Under the pieces are notes generated by a model. It was not told where the DNA came from and did not search any database. It saw only the letters and a program-made list of their open reading frames with translations. A program made the translations under genes and the position numbers. A DNA stretch of 64,000 bases from Gemmatimonadota bacterium (GTDB taxonomy: Bacteria; Latescibacterota; UBA2968), in NCBI GenBank assembly GCA_002727195.1, contig PBWH01000030.1:68112-132111 (forward strand), given 5' to 3'. This document shows positions 25,636-34,810 of the stretch, in pieces. Each line of letters starts with the position of its first letter. Position 1 is the stretch's first letter.

Positions 25636-26193
25636 TTACTCATGCTCCATATACCAGTAACAGATCACGTGCTGCAAAATGAGATGGAGGTCCTCGACAC
25701 GTCCCATATGGTCCGAATCGATCACGATGGCCTCTTCAGCCAGATCCTTCAGTTTCCCACCCCCAAAACCGGTCAGGCCGACGGTCCGACACCCCACCGA
25801 GTTGGCGTAGACGACCGCCCGGAGCACGTTCTCAGAGTTTCCACTTCCGCTGATTGCCAGGAGCACGTCCCCCGGTTCCGCGAAGTTCTTCAGCTGTTCG
25901 ACATAGACATCATCATAGCTGAGGTCGTTACTCAGGGCCGTCATCCACTCCACGTTGTCGGTCAGCGGGACCGTCTTGAATCGTTTCTTGCGGCCGACGG
26001 ACGCCCCTTTGCCCATGTCGTTCACAAAGTGGGACGCCGTGCTCGCCGAGCCGCCATTCCCGATCGCGTAGATCCTTTTCCTCGCGTCCCTGGCCTCACC
26101 GAACAGCCGAATGATCCGGCTGACAGCCGCGAGATCCAGCGCCTTCAGCAGGCGTACATTGTCATCGACATATTGCTTCACAAAATCTTCCAC
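25636..26193 (-). CDS. SIS-domain phosphosugar isomerase (GmhA-like)
   Basis: A 185-residue protein with one SIS domain. YAIGNGGSASTASHFVNDM near residue 42 and LAISGSGNSENVLRAV near residue 110 are the two phosphosugar-binding loops. The arrangement resembles D-sedoheptulose-7-phosphate isomerase (GmhA) and related catabolic isomerases. The GTG start at 26193 has AGGAGG five bases upstream, and the ribosome site overlaps the stop of the epimerase. Its place between an epimerase and DUF5069 suggests sugar catabolism rather than heptose synthesis, but this is inference. Confidence 0.85.
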   Translation of the reverse strand: MEDFVKQYVDDNVRLLKALDLAAVSRIIRLFGEARDARKRIYAIGNGGSASTASHFVNDMGKGASVGRKKRFKTVPLTDNVEWMTALSNDLSYDDVYVEQLKNFAEPGDVLLAISGSGNSENVLRAVVYANSVGCRTVGLTGFGGGKLKDLAEEAIVIDSDHMGRVEDLHLILQHVICYWYMEHE

Positions 26194-26202
26194 ACGCTCC
26201 TC

Positions 26203-27057
26203 CTACAGTCCCGCTGCTTGCCAGGCGTTGTCCAGCCCCGCGTGCGTTTCCGCGACCGCATCACGGGCAGGCAATTCGCGCACCCGCTGACTGAACGGCT
26301 CCGGCGTCACCGGGCCATCGTATCCGATGTCTTTGAGGACGCTCAAGAAGGCCACGAGATCGATCACACCGGTCTCTGACGGCAGCGCGCGTACGTTGTC
26401 CACCTGATCAGCGATACCCACTCCAGCAGGGGCATCGTTCACGTGAACGTAGACGATGTCGTCGTTGGTCAGTGACCTGAGATCCGATTCCGTGCCCAGT
26501 CCCGTATACCAGTGCCACGCGTCCAGCAGAAGACCCACGTTGCCCGTACCGACGGCTTCCGTAAGGGCCAGCATCCCTGCCTGCGTGTAGATAAACCCGT
26601 ACTGTTTCCCGTCTCGAAGCGTGCGTGGACCGATATGTTCGAGCCCCAGCCGACACCCGTGTTCCCCCAAAACCTCAGCGACCGGACGAAGCCGCTCGAC
26701 GTGGAAACGGAAGTTCTCCCTGAATCGAAGGTCATCCGATGCCGGTGGAACCCATTGGGAAACTCGCGTCGCTCCGACCGCTGCGGCTGACGCAGCAAGT
26801 CGAGGGAGGGCGTCCATTCCTTCCTTGAAGTCTGCTTCTGAACCGTTCCAGGCGAATCCGAGCCCCCACACCCCGATCCGCAGGCCGTGGTTGCCGAACA
26901 GATCCTTCACGTGGTCGGCCCCTTGCGCATCAACGAGATCGCTGATGGCCCGCATATTCACGTCGAGCCCCTGGAATCCGCCATCCCGGGCGTAGGCCAA
27001 CCCTTCCTCAAGATCAGCCTTCACCCCGATCGCGCCTGGCGCGAGACACTTAAACAT
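26203..27057 (-). CDS. Xylose-isomerase-like sugar epimerase/isomerase
   Basis: A 284-residue TIM barrel of the AP-endonuclease-2-like sugar phosphate isomerase/epimerase family. Metal-ligand segments are visible: LGLEHIGP near residue 140, LLLDAWHWY near 178, YVHVNDAPAG near 205 and VTPEPFSQ near 255. The ATG at 27057 is preceded by AGGAGGGG. It heads a run with the SIS isomerase and DUF5069. The substrate is probably a keto sugar but is not determinable here. Confidence 0.85.
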   Translation of the reverse strand: MFKCLAPGAIGVKADLEEGLAYARDGGFQGLDVNMRAISDLVDAQGADHVKDLFGNHGLRIGVWGLGFAWNGSEADFKEGMDALPRLAASAAAVGATRVSQWVPPASDDLRFRENFRFHVERLRPVAEVLGEHGCRLGLEHIGPRTLRDGKQYGFIYTQAGMLALTEAVGTGNVGLLLDAWHWYTGLGTESDLRSLTNDDIVYVHVNDAPAGVGIADQVDNVRALPSETGVIDLVAFLSVLKDIGYDGPVTPEPFSQRVRELPARDAVAETHAGLDNAWQAAGL

Positions 27058-27111
27058 CCCAACCCCTCCTTTTCCGGGTCACCCTTAATTCGTCGATACT
27101 CCCGATCGGTG

Positions 27112-27138
27112 GCAGGAAAGAACCAGCACAGGTGCTGG
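27112..27138 (-). terminator. Weak terminator-like hairpin
   Basis: CCAGCAC/GTGCTGG (27123-27138) with a two-base apex and TTCTTTC after it on the minus strand, between the enolase-family gene and the epimerase. Confidence 0.4.
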
Positions 27139-27263
27139 CCCTCGGTTAACTCAAATGGTTCCGGGGGCCGATTGCAAGAACGATGGGTTTCTCGCTTTTG
27201 AAGCCCGGTCAGATTTAGAGCCCTGACGAGAATGGAAATCCGCTACAAGCACGTCTCTCTCTT

Positions 27264-27292
27264 CTTCGTGTCCTCTGCGCTCTCTGCGTTCC
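27264..27292. repeat. Degenerate short tandem repeat, copy 1
   Basis: TTCGTGTCCTCTGCGCTCTC followed by TGCGTTCC is a run of 8-9 base units related to the one at 29693-29722. It sits just downstream of the enolase-family gene. Confidence 0.4.
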
Positions 27293-27315
27293 AGCTTTTG
27301 ACTTTATCTTTCGGC

Positions 27316-28419
27316 TCACGATAGATTCAGTTCAACTCTATGTGCTTCGACCAACTCCGGGTTTAGTTCGAACCCGAGGCCAGGTCTTTCCGAAAGTGTC
27401 ACATGACCGTTTTCGATCACCTCGGCCGGCCCTGTCAGCTCGGCCCGCCACGGTATCTCGCCCCATCCGTGCTCCAGAATGATCGAAGACGGGCAGGAAG
27501 CCATGACGTGGAGATGCGACGCAAGCGTGATCGGACCGAACGGGCCGTGAGGCGCCGTGGAGATGCCCCACGATGCCGCGGCGTCAGCGACAGTCTTGAG
27601 CTCCGAGATCCCGCCGGTTACGGTCTGGTCAGGCATGATGATATCCATCGTCCGGTGCTCGAACACTTCGGTCCAGTCTTCCCGGAACATCCGCTGTTCG
27701 CCACCTGCCGTCGTGATGCCGCACTTCGCCTTGACCTCGAGGCAGTTCTCCAGGTTCGACTCCGGTGTTGGCTGTTCGAACCAGTAGAGGTTCAGCGGTC
27801 GCAGCGCATCGGCGATTTCCAGGGATCCGTTTACCGTGAAGTGATTGTGGCAATCGACCAGCAGGTCATTGCCCGGGCCTATGGCCTCACGCACGGCCTC
27901 CATGCACGCGATCCCGTCTGCTGCGTCCGCTGCCCGGTCCACATCTCGCGGGAGATGGTCGAAGGGGGCGAGTTTCACGGCGCTGAATCCCTGTTCGACA
28001 GCTGCCGCCGCGTTCCTTGCGAATCCCTCCGGCGTTCGGTCAGTCGTGGCACGATTGATGTTCGCGTAGAGCCGGATGGGTTTCGCGTTCGAGCCCCCGA
28101 GAAGCCTGAAGACTGGTGTGTTCAGGTGCTTACCCAGGATATCCCAGAGCGCGGGCTCGATACCCGAAATGGCAAATCCGTCTGCCTTGGTCTTCGCCTG
28201 TGCGTGGAGGTCGTGGTAAATCGACTCGATCTCTCGAGGATCCCGACCGACCAGGGACTTCAGCATCGCGTCAGCGGACTTGAGCTGGTCGCCGTAGTTC
28301 TTCCCGCTGCGCATCTCCCCGATCCCCGAGATGCCGGCGTCCGTTTCCACGATAATGAAAACCCAGTCTCCGCGGTGGTTGACGTGTACGGCGTCGAATC
28401 GATGTCCCGTGATCTTCAT
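27316..28419 (-). CDS. Enolase-superfamily (mandelate racemase-type) dehydratase
   Basis: A 367-residue protein with the N-terminal capping domain (GIGEMRSGKNYG) and a barrel carrying three acidic metal ligands: LLVDCHNHF, YWFEQPTPE and TTAGGEQ. The catalytic His candidate is in STAPHGPFGP. The base segment is SAVKLAPFDH, with a single Lys rather than KxK. This fits sugar-acid dehydratases of the mandelate racemase subgroup. The reaction is probably dehydration of an aldonic or uronic acid. The ribosome site is weak. The glycosyltransferase gene ends 65 bases upstream. Confidence 0.88.
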   Translation of the reverse strand: MKITGHRFDAVHVNHRGDWVFIIVETDAGISGIGEMRSGKNYGDQLKSADAMLKSLVGRDPREIESIYHDLHAQAKTKADGFAISGIEPALWDILGKHLNTPVFRLLGGSNAKPIRLYANINRATTDRTPEGFARNAAAAVEQGFSAVKLAPFDHLPRDVDRAADAADGIACMEAVREAIGPGNDLLVDCHNHFTVNGSLEIADALRPLNLYWFEQPTPESNLENCLEVKAKCGITTAGGEQRMFREDWTEVFEHRTMDIIMPDQTVTGGISELKTVADAAASWGISTAPHGPFGPITLASHLHVMASCPSSIILEHGWGEIPWRAELTGPAEVIENGHVTLSERPGLGFELNPELVEAHRVELNLS

Positions 28420-28484
28420 GCTGTGGATCTGCCTGAGTGTGCGTGAGGTGTGGAGGCGGAATATAGACTGCTGTCAGTTGCCGA

Positions 28485-29555
28485 TCAACATTCGCCCCGG
28501 TAAATCCGGGCAGTAGACGCCGCAATCGACGCCCAATCCAGAGATTCAGCCTTCGCGCGAGCGGCCTTGGCCATCTCGTCGACGTCCAGGTCTCTGATTT
28601 CCACCAGCGCTTGCGCCAGACCCTCCGCGGCGGCCGCGTCGTATCGAACCCCCACATTATCGGTCACCAGTTCCGGGAGGCACCCGAGATTCGGCACGAC
28701 CACAGGGAGGCCAAAGCCAAGTGCCTGGATCGTGGAACCAGACGTCATCACTTGAGAGAACGGAAACACCCCGACATCCGCTGCGTTGAGGAACGTCTGG
28801 AATGCCGATTCAGGGAAGTATTCCGACGTATGCGCGATGACCCGGTCGTGCATCCCGGACTGCTCGACGATCTCCTCGCCATACTTCGGGTTGAAGGAGT
28901 TGCGCATCGCGAGAAGCAACTTCGTTTTGGGTGCGTCGACCGCCGCAAACGCTTCGATCAAATGCTCGATACCCTTGTAGGTGCGCGCATTCCCGAAATA
29001 CAGATAGACAAAATCTTCGGCCTCGATACCCAGTTCCTGGCGTGCATCGGCTCTGGACACTTCGTTCGGGAAGGCTTCGATGAAGTTCCCGTGCGGGAGA
29101 ATGGTGATATCGTGGTTCCGGTAGAATAGCTCGGAGGCCTTTCGCCTCCCGAACTCGCAGTGCGCAATGACGTGATCGGCCAGGCGACTGACGAGAAGCC
29201 TCGCGAGATGGTCGACATCGGGAAACGGTCGCTCGTGCGGATACAGGTTGTGCAGCGTCCACACAACCCGATAGCCGAGCTTCTTCGCGTAGGCAAGGTT
29301 TTCGGCGAACTGACCATACAGCCGAACCGTCGTCTCGAGGGTATCATGACGGTAGAAGAAGTGCAGCCAGTGGAAGTGCAGGACACCGATTCGAGCCCGG
29401 TTGTCTTCCAGCCAAGATTTCGTGAACGCGTAATCGCCCAGTTCCAGGTGAATATCGTCCTTGGCCAGTTCGGCGGCCAGCAGGCCCGCATAGGGGTTGC
29501 ATCGGTGCTGCAGGGTCAGCCCACCCACGGGCTCCCAATAGAATGCGACGTTCAC
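28485..29555 (-). CDS. Group 1 (GT4-like) glycosyltransferase
   Basis: A 356-residue GT-B enzyme. The N-terminus NVAFYWEPVGGLTLQ, the C-terminal nucleotide-sugar domain with YLYFGNARTYKGIEHLIEAF, and SGSTIQALGFGLPVVVPN mark the family. The GTG at 29555 has AGAGG six bases upstream. The open frame extends 168 codons further, but that part is non-coding intergenic repeat and antisense of the permease. It transfers a sugar to an unknown acceptor, and it is odd among catabolic genes. Confidence 0.85.
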   Translation of the reverse strand: MNVAFYWEPVGGLTLQHRCNPYAGLLAAELAKDDIHLELGDYAFTKSWLEDNRARIGVLHFHWLHFFYRHDTLETTVRLYGQFAENLAYAKKLGYRVVWTLHNLYPHERPFPDVDHLARLLVSRLADHVIAHCEFGRRKASELFYRNHDITILPHGNFIEAFPNEVSRADARQELGIEAEDFVYLYFGNARTYKGIEHLIEAFAAVDAPKTKLLLAMRNSFNPKYGEEIVEQSGMHDRVIAHTSEYFPESAFQTFLNAADVGVFPFSQVMTSGSTIQALGFGLPVVVPNLGCLPELVTDNVGVRYDAAAAEGLAQALVEIRDLDVDEMAKAARAKAESLDWASIAASTARIYRGEC

Positions 29556-29692
29556 GCTTTTCCTCTCAATTGACGATGATGTCGAAACCGGTTTGCGCTC
29601 TGATCTGGTTGCCAGTTGTGTCAATCGTCCGCTGCATCTCACCCTCGGTACAGCACCGGTAATCCCCGCCACAATAGACGTGGTTTTGCCTT

Positions 29693-29722
29693 CTTGGTGT
29701 CCTTTGGTGCCCTTGGTGGTCC
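29693..29722. repeat. Degenerate short tandem repeat, copy 2
   Basis: CTTGGTGTCCTTTGGTGCCC followed by TTGGTGGTCC, three imperfect units of TTGGTG(t/c)CC. Such units are common in intergenic DNA of uncultured bacteria. It lies directly downstream of the OPT-like permease. Confidence 0.5.
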
Positions 29723-29731
29723 ACGCAATCT

Positions 29732-31687
29732 CTAGTCTGAAAACGGTATGCTGTGCCCATTGCCATGGAACCAGATCATGTCCACGATAAACGATATCCC
29801 CGCACCAACGAAGTGCCCCAGAATGAGGCCGATAAAGAACGGACCTGCCTGCCGGTATCCCCTCACCCCACCAATACGGAGGATCACACTCTTGACCGCC
29901 CAGGCGAGGAAGATCGGGAAAACGACCCGGTTGACTGGATAGACAGGCCCGGCAGCAAAGCCGATCGGGTGCAGGGGCCACGCCGGGAACCGGTATCGGA
30001 GCGCCATCAGCCCGGCCGTGATCAACGCACCGGCTGACATGAACCCGAGCGGCCCCCACTTCGTTGGGAAGGGATCCTTCACCTTCTTCACAAGGTTGTC
30101 CCAGGGGTAGCGAGCAAGACCGCCGGTGAAGATGCCGCCGTAGTTTGCTGCCCCGTGGAGATAGCCCATGTAGATCGTATACGCAAACGAGGCCACGACG
30201 CCCACAGCCATGGCCGTCACGACACCGATGATCAATCTTCGCTGATGTCCCTTGACTGTGGTGAACAACTTCGAGGAGTGCGCAAGAGCCGGCATGATCG
30301 TGGTCTTTGTGTCACTGCACCAACTGTAGGACAGGGCGATGGATACCATCGTCTCGCGCGTCAGCAGGTCGGAACCCAGGATGAACATTGCGAAGGGCTG
30401 TGGCATGAGTGGTGCGCGGATCGAGATCAGGCCCGTCTCTGCGATGACCCGGGTAATCCCGAGATACATGATCAACGCGCCGACCAGGAACACCGCGGTG
30501 TAGACCACCTCCATCCCTGTACCAATGTGCCAGACAAACAGGTAGGTGGCGCAAACGACGAATCCAAAGAGTGCGGTCCGATATGAAACGATTTCATCGG
30601 AGTCATCCACACGTGCGTCGCGATGAACGGCCTTACGCCAAACGTCTTTGAGGTGGGTTCGCGCCATCCACAGACTGGCCGTGACCACAGTGGTAAAGGC
30701 CCCCATGGACTGGACGCCCATGACGAGCGGCCCCGTCGAGTACTCCTCGTCCCCCCCGATGTCCAACCCGACGCGATTATACATGCCGACTTCGATATTC
30801 GTCAGTAGGCTGAAGACCCAGAGACTGAACGAGATGTCGAGGTTGATGAAGTATCCGAACCCGATCACCATCCAGTAGATCGGGGTGCCGATCGACGGAA
30901 ACTCTGGCCCGAACTTGATGTCGTTGAATCGCCAGGGAATCGTCGGGAAGGTCGGATTGAAGTACGAGATGATGTTCCAGAGGATCACGAAGGAAGAGAT
31001 GCCGAATCCGAACCAGAACACCGGTCGGTTCATAATCGGCACGCGGAAGGGCCCACTCCCGGGTTCGGGCTCTTCCAGGATGGCCAGCGGCATCTCCATC
31101 AACGGGTAGTCGATGCGCTCGTTTTCCACCCACTGACGCCGCAACATCACCATCAGGAACAGACAACACCCGTAGAATGCCGCGATAACCGTCACCCACC
31201 AGAAGACGGGTGTTCCCCACGCCAGCCACGGGATCGACGATCCTGTCGGCAGCCCTTCAAAGAACCATTGCAAGGCGGTCCCCTCAGGCACGACCGCATA
31301 GCCGGGGAGCTCGGGTACAAAGAAGTCGCGCCATTGGTTCTCGGGAGAGGACAGGTAGTAGGGGGCCGCGAAGTTGGCGATCATCTTGCCGATGAAGTAA
31401 GTCGGCATCGTGGCCCCGATCAGGGACATCGTAAAGATGACCACCAGTTCACCCCGGCTCAGACGCAGAGGACGCGCCAGAAGGAGGGTGATCAGGACGA
31501 GCGGAAAAACCGCCGCCACAGAAAGATGGTTCTGGTCGAGGCGGGTGGTATGCAGGATGAACCGGGCGTAGGAACCGGCTACCGTCGCCATCACCGTAAG
31601 TACGGCCCCGATAGTGATGGACCAGAAGGTAATGGGAGACGGTGCAGGAGCGCTGTCAGAGGTCTCTACGGGATTCGGTTGGCTCAT
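29732..31687 (-). CDS. OPT-like multi-TM permease (DUF6785/DUF6784 type)
   Basis: A 651-residue polytopic protein with about 14 hydrophobic segments. It resembles the OPT-like DUF6785/DUF6784 proteins abundant in Planctomycetes and Latescibacteria. Recognisable parts are VENERIDYPLMEMPLAIL, YFINLDISFSLW, TRVIAETGLISIRAPLMPQ and the C-terminal GPFFIGLILGHFVGAG. ATG 31687 is used; it has no Shine-Dalgarno and lies only four bases after the T-tract of a hairpin. It probably imports an oligomeric substrate (peptide, metal complex or sugar acid) for this catabolic region. Confidence 0.75.
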   Translation of the reverse strand: MSQPNPVETSDSAPAPSPITFWSITIGAVLTVMATVAGSYARFILHTTRLDQNHLSVAAVFPLVLITLLLARPLRLSRGELVVIFTMSLIGATMPTYFIGKMIANFAAPYYLSSPENQWRDFFVPELPGYAVVPEGTALQWFFEGLPTGSSIPWLAWGTPVFWWVTVIAAFYGCCLFLMVMLRRQWVENERIDYPLMEMPLAILEEPEPGSGPFRVPIMNRPVFWFGFGISSFVILWNIISYFNPTFPTIPWRFNDIKFGPEFPSIGTPIYWMVIGFGYFINLDISFSLWVFSLLTNIEVGMYNRVGLDIGGDEEYSTGPLVMGVQSMGAFTTVVTASLWMARTHLKDVWRKAVHRDARVDDSDEIVSYRTALFGFVVCATYLFVWHIGTGMEVVYTAVFLVGALIMYLGITRVIAETGLISIRAPLMPQPFAMFILGSDLLTRETMVSIALSYSWCSDTKTTIMPALAHSSKLFTTVKGHQRRLIIGVVTAMAVGVVASFAYTIYMGYLHGAANYGGIFTGGLARYPWDNLVKKVKDPFPTKWGPLGFMSAGALITAGLMALRYRFPAWPLHPIGFAAGPVYPVNRVVFPIFLAWAVKSVILRIGGVRGYRQAGPFFIGLILGHFVGAGISFIVDMIWFHGNGHSIPFSD

Positions 31688-31691
31688 TGAC

Positions 31692-31727
31692 AAAAAAGTA
31701 GGGATGCCGACGTATCGGCACCCCTAC
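31692..31727 (-). terminator. Terminator or attenuator directly against the permease start
   Basis: A 13-bp stem (31715-31727 with 31698-31710, one G-U pair) with a CGTA-type tetraloop is followed by T6 at 31692-31697. The permease ATG begins at 31687, so transcription ending here would leave no room for a separate promoter. The TTG at 31693-31691 even overlaps the tract. Confidence 0.8.
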
Positions 31728-31750
31728 TCGAGCTGTTTGGTCGGCGATCT

Positions 31751-31966
31751 TCAGCCGTAAAGATAATATGCAGGTCGATCGTGGCGTGCGAACCGGACGG
31801 ATTCATCCACCTGCTCGATCCGGTCCCCTCTGAACTTCTCGATACCCCGGAAACGTTTGGTTCCCCACTGGCCGGAAACTACGAAATAGATCACCGCGCC
31901 AAGGGCCACTACGACTATCGCGACGATAATCGTCCCGATCTTTTGTCTCTTGTCCTCTTTCGGCAT
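31751..31966 (-). CDS. Small single-TM protein
   Basis: A 71-residue protein: basic N-terminus MPKEDKRQK, one TM helix (IGTIIVAIVVVALGAVIYFV), then a charged tail with RGIEKFRGDRIEQVDE. No family is recognised. ATG 31966 gives the most natural protein; AGGAG lies 13 bases upstream, farther than usual. It is between the heparinase and the permease on the same strand and is followed by a terminator. Confidence 0.6.
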   Translation of the reverse strand: MPKEDKRQKIGTIIVAIVVVALGAVIYFVVSGQWGTKRFRGIEKFRGDRIEQVDESVRFARHDRPAYYLYG

Positions 31967-32060
31967 AACGAACCGCAGGCTCCTTTTCGGTCGTGAACCG
32001 CCCGAACAAACCGAGACTACTCTCCCCAAAATAGGAAGAATCCGCCGTAATCTCAACAGT

Positions 32061-33830
32061 TTATTCGATCACGAACCTCAGCGTGCAAGATCTCGAGGGC
32101 GAAGCCGGCGTAAAGGTTATCCGTTGGATCACCTGGTTGGACCTCCCCTCCTTCGACGCTTCCGTCAGCGCCTTGACCGCGAAACGACCTTTCTCTGGCG
32201 TCGACAGCCTGAGTCCCCTGGCTTTGGGACCGATCTGGACGGCTCTCCCGCCCCGCTCGATCGATACCAGCTCGAAAGTGATAAAGGCCTCCTCCAGCGC
32301 CTTGGGCGACCGATCGAACGTGAATTCATCAGTCAATTCCAACCGGTGTTTCGCGGCGTCGAGAGTGAAGGTTCGGGTCAGGTTTCGGACGGTCCCCTTG
32401 GGGTAGGCGCCGGTCATGTCCACGACAGCAGATTTCACGTCGTCCTGATTCAGGCCTGATACCGTCAACGTTCCCTTGTACTTGGCGCCCGTCTCCTGGA
32501 GCGTTCCGTTGATCACCGGAACCGAGTGGCCCTGCGAGTTGCAGAAGATGATGTCATACCGGTCGGGTCCGAATGTCTTTCGGTTGTAGACCGGCCCGCC
32601 CGGGTCTGTCAACCAGAGGGTGTCGCCCCGATGGAGGATAAAACTCCCGATATCGTTGTGGTTGTGCGGTACACCGTTGTGTCCGGCGATCGCCATGAGG
32701 GTGAGTGACTTTCGCCCCGGATTCGACCGCAGCTTGACCTGACCCAGTCCGGGAAGATGATAGTCCGTGGGGTCGGGCTGACCAGATTGCTTCTGCCCTC
32801 CGTAAGTGGCCAACTCGTGATGCCCACCGAGTTTTAGTGTGCGATCCTCGTGGGCCTCGCACAGGTCGAACAGCTCGGGCATCTCCTTGTGATCGTTGAT
32901 GATCATCGCCGCCCGAACGGGAATGTAACCGTGGCTCGAGTCCGCAAACGTCGACCGCAGATGGTCCTTGATGTGGGCGGCCAGCGGATAACGACAGATA
33001 TCGTCGATCCGGTCGCCCTGGAACAGGTCGATCGCCCCATTGGTCTTCAGGTAGAGCGCCTCAGCGACATAGAGGTAGTGGCCGAACCCGTAGCCCCAGT
33101 ACCCCGGCCCCTCCTCGCACCCCCCGTCGGACGCGAAGCCGTCCAGCGCGTAAGTCAGGTTCTGGATCGCTGCGTGGGTCAGGCGGGCGAGTTGAGCGGG
33201 ATCCTCCACTTGATACAGGGCGGCGCGAATGATCTCGCCGTTACAGACGTGGTTCCAGTTCATCCTGACCGTTTCCCAGCCATCCAGATGCTGATACTCC
33301 GAGAACACCTGGAAAGTCCGCCGGTCGATCTCGGCCGAAACCCGGTTCACCACTTCCTGCTCCAGCCGATCCCCAACGATGTGGAGAATCTCGGCGAGTG
33401 TGGCGGTCAGCGAAGCGGACCCCAGGTCGATGTGTCGACCTTCGTGTGCGGCCATGACCCATGTCCACTGGTCGCAATACGCCCAAAGCAGATCCTGCAG
33501 ATAATCCACGTCGGCCTTGGGGTGCCCCAGCCAGAGCGCGAGATAGGCTCTGCCCAGTTCACGTCGCCGACACCCATTCGCCTCCTGTGGGACCTGCCGA
33601 TCACCGATCCGCTGGTAGTTCCGGTATTGTGAGCGCTTAATGGCCGGGATCGGTTGTGACGGGTCCAGGTTCTCACTCAGGTCGTCCCACTGACCATTCT
33701 TCTTCGCGAGCCGACGGGCTCGCGTGATGGCCTTCTTGTCCAGTAGATACGGAGCTGGCGACCGACGACGGTTCTTATGGTAGATCGATGCCAGTTCCAG
33801 CATCGTCACATTTCTGAGCAGCATGTCCAC
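32061..33830 (-). CDS. Heparinase II/III-family polysaccharide lyase
   Basis: A 589-residue protein with an alpha/alpha toroid followed by a beta-sandwich domain. Typical segments are WNHVCNGEIIRAAL near residue 200, DGGCEEGPGYWGYGFGHYL near 240, and the heparinase core GHNGVPHNHNDIGSF with DTLWLTDPG around residues 385-410. The family cleaves uronic-acid-containing polysaccharides by beta-elimination. No signal peptide is visible, so it may act on imported oligosaccharides in the cytoplasm. GTG 33830 has GGAGAG upstream. Its unsaturated uronate products would suit the dehydrogenases and dehydratases nearby. Confidence 0.85.
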   Translation of the reverse strand: MDMLLRNVTMLELASIYHKNRRRSPAPYLLDKKAITRARRLAKKNGQWDDLSENLDPSQPIPAIKRSQYRNYQRIGDRQVPQEANGCRRRELGRAYLALWLGHPKADVDYLQDLLWAYCDQWTWVMAAHEGRHIDLGSASLTATLAEILHIVGDRLEQEVVNRVSAEIDRRTFQVFSEYQHLDGWETVRMNWNHVCNGEIIRAALYQVEDPAQLARLTHAAIQNLTYALDGFASDGGCEEGPGYWGYGFGHYLYVAEALYLKTNGAIDLFQGDRIDDICRYPLAAHIKDHLRSTFADSSHGYIPVRAAMIINDHKEMPELFDLCEAHEDRTLKLGGHHELATYGGQKQSGQPDPTDYHLPGLGQVKLRSNPGRKSLTLMAIAGHNGVPHNHNDIGSFILHRGDTLWLTDPGGPVYNRKTFGPDRYDIIFCNSQGHSVPVINGTLQETGAKYKGTLTVSGLNQDDVKSAVVDMTGAYPKGTVRNLTRTFTLDAAKHRLELTDEFTFDRSPKALEEAFITFELVSIERGGRAVQIGPKARGLRLSTPEKGRFAVKALTEASKEGRSNQVIQRITFTPASPSRSCTLRFVIE

Positions 33831-33858
33831 AGCAGTCTCTCCTCCGCACCCTTCCTGT

Positions 33859-34803
33859 TCAATACCCTTTTCGCTTGTCGATTTCGCTCAACAGGGGTTC
33901 CCCTTTACGGAACCGCTCGATGTTCGCCGTGATCAGGTCGAGCAGCCGGTCGTCCCGATTAGGTGAGCCGCCAGCCGTATGGGGCGTGATCACCACGTTG
34001 GGCAGTGACCAGAGTTCGTGGTCCTCCGGTAAGGGTTCCTGAGGGGTCACATCCAGACCGGCCCCGACGATCTTCCCTCCCTTGAGCGCGGCCAGCAGAG
34101 CCCCTTCGTCTACGATGCGTCCTCGGGTCACGTTGATCAGGAGCGCGTGATCCTGCATCGCATCAAAGGCACGATCGTCGAACAGACCATCCGTATCGGG
34201 CGTCAAGGGTGCACAGACCGCAACGATATCGGATTGGCCAAGCATCTCGTGGAACCGGTCCATCTTCCAACACGACTCGACACAGGCCGGGACGTCGACA
34301 TCCTCCGGGTCCACGGCAATGATTCGCGTTCCGAAAGCCGCCATCCGGGTCGCGAGATCCAGCCCGGTTCCCCCCAGCCCCACGATACCCATCGTTCGGT
34401 CGATCAGTTCCCACGAGGCTTTGCGGATCGACATGCGGTTGTCCCACCGGGTCTCCCGAACGGATTGGGCGATCCCCCGTGTCAGGCTGAGGAGCAGCGC
34501 GATGGCGTGTTCGGACAGATGGACACCAACGGTCCCTTTCGCACTCGTCAGCCGGATGTCGCTTTCGACGAACTCCTTGAACAGGATCCCGTCCACACCC
34601 GCTCCCCAGGACTGCACCCATCGCAACCGCTCAGCTCTGCGATAGAGGTCTAGGTTGAGCCCGCCAATCAGGATATCGGCATCCGGAATGAGCTCCAGGG
34701 CCTCTTCACTCGATGCGGCGACCGTGACCTCGACATCTTCACCGGCACCGCGAAGTTGCTCGAGGTGCCGATCTGCCAGTTCTATGGTGACCAGGATATT
34801 CAT
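33859..34803 (-). CDS. D-2-hydroxyacid dehydrogenase
   Basis: A 314-residue NAD(P)-dependent dehydrogenase. The nucleotide-binding motif GIVGLGGTGLDLATR lies near residue 140, the catalytic Arg in NVTRGRIVDE, the Glu in PQEPLPEDHEL and the His in ITPHTAGG. The family interconverts D-2-hydroxyacids and 2-ketoacids. It sits 28 bases before the heparinase and 7 bases after the SDR gene, so all three are co-transcribed. Substrate unknown. Confidence 0.92.
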   Translation of the reverse strand: MNILVTIELADRHLEQLRGAGEDVEVTVAASSEEALELIPDADILIGGLNLDLYRRAERLRWVQSWGAGVDGILFKEFVESDIRLTSAKGTVGVHLSEHAIALLLSLTRGIAQSVRETRWDNRMSIRKASWELIDRTMGIVGLGGTGLDLATRMAAFGTRIIAVDPEDVDVPACVESCWKMDRFHEMLGQSDIVAVCAPLTPDTDGLFDDRAFDAMQDHALLINVTRGRIVDEGALLAALKGGKIVGAGLDVTPQEPLPEDHELWSLPNVVITPHTAGGSPNRDDRLLDLITANIERFRKGEPLLSEIDKRKGY

Positions 34804-34810
34804 GACGACC

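Noticed and set aside
29556-30059. N-terminal extension of the glycosyltransferase frame (168 codons)
   Set aside because: It covers an intergenic repeat and antisense permease sequence; GTG 29555 has a good ribosome site and a natural protein start.
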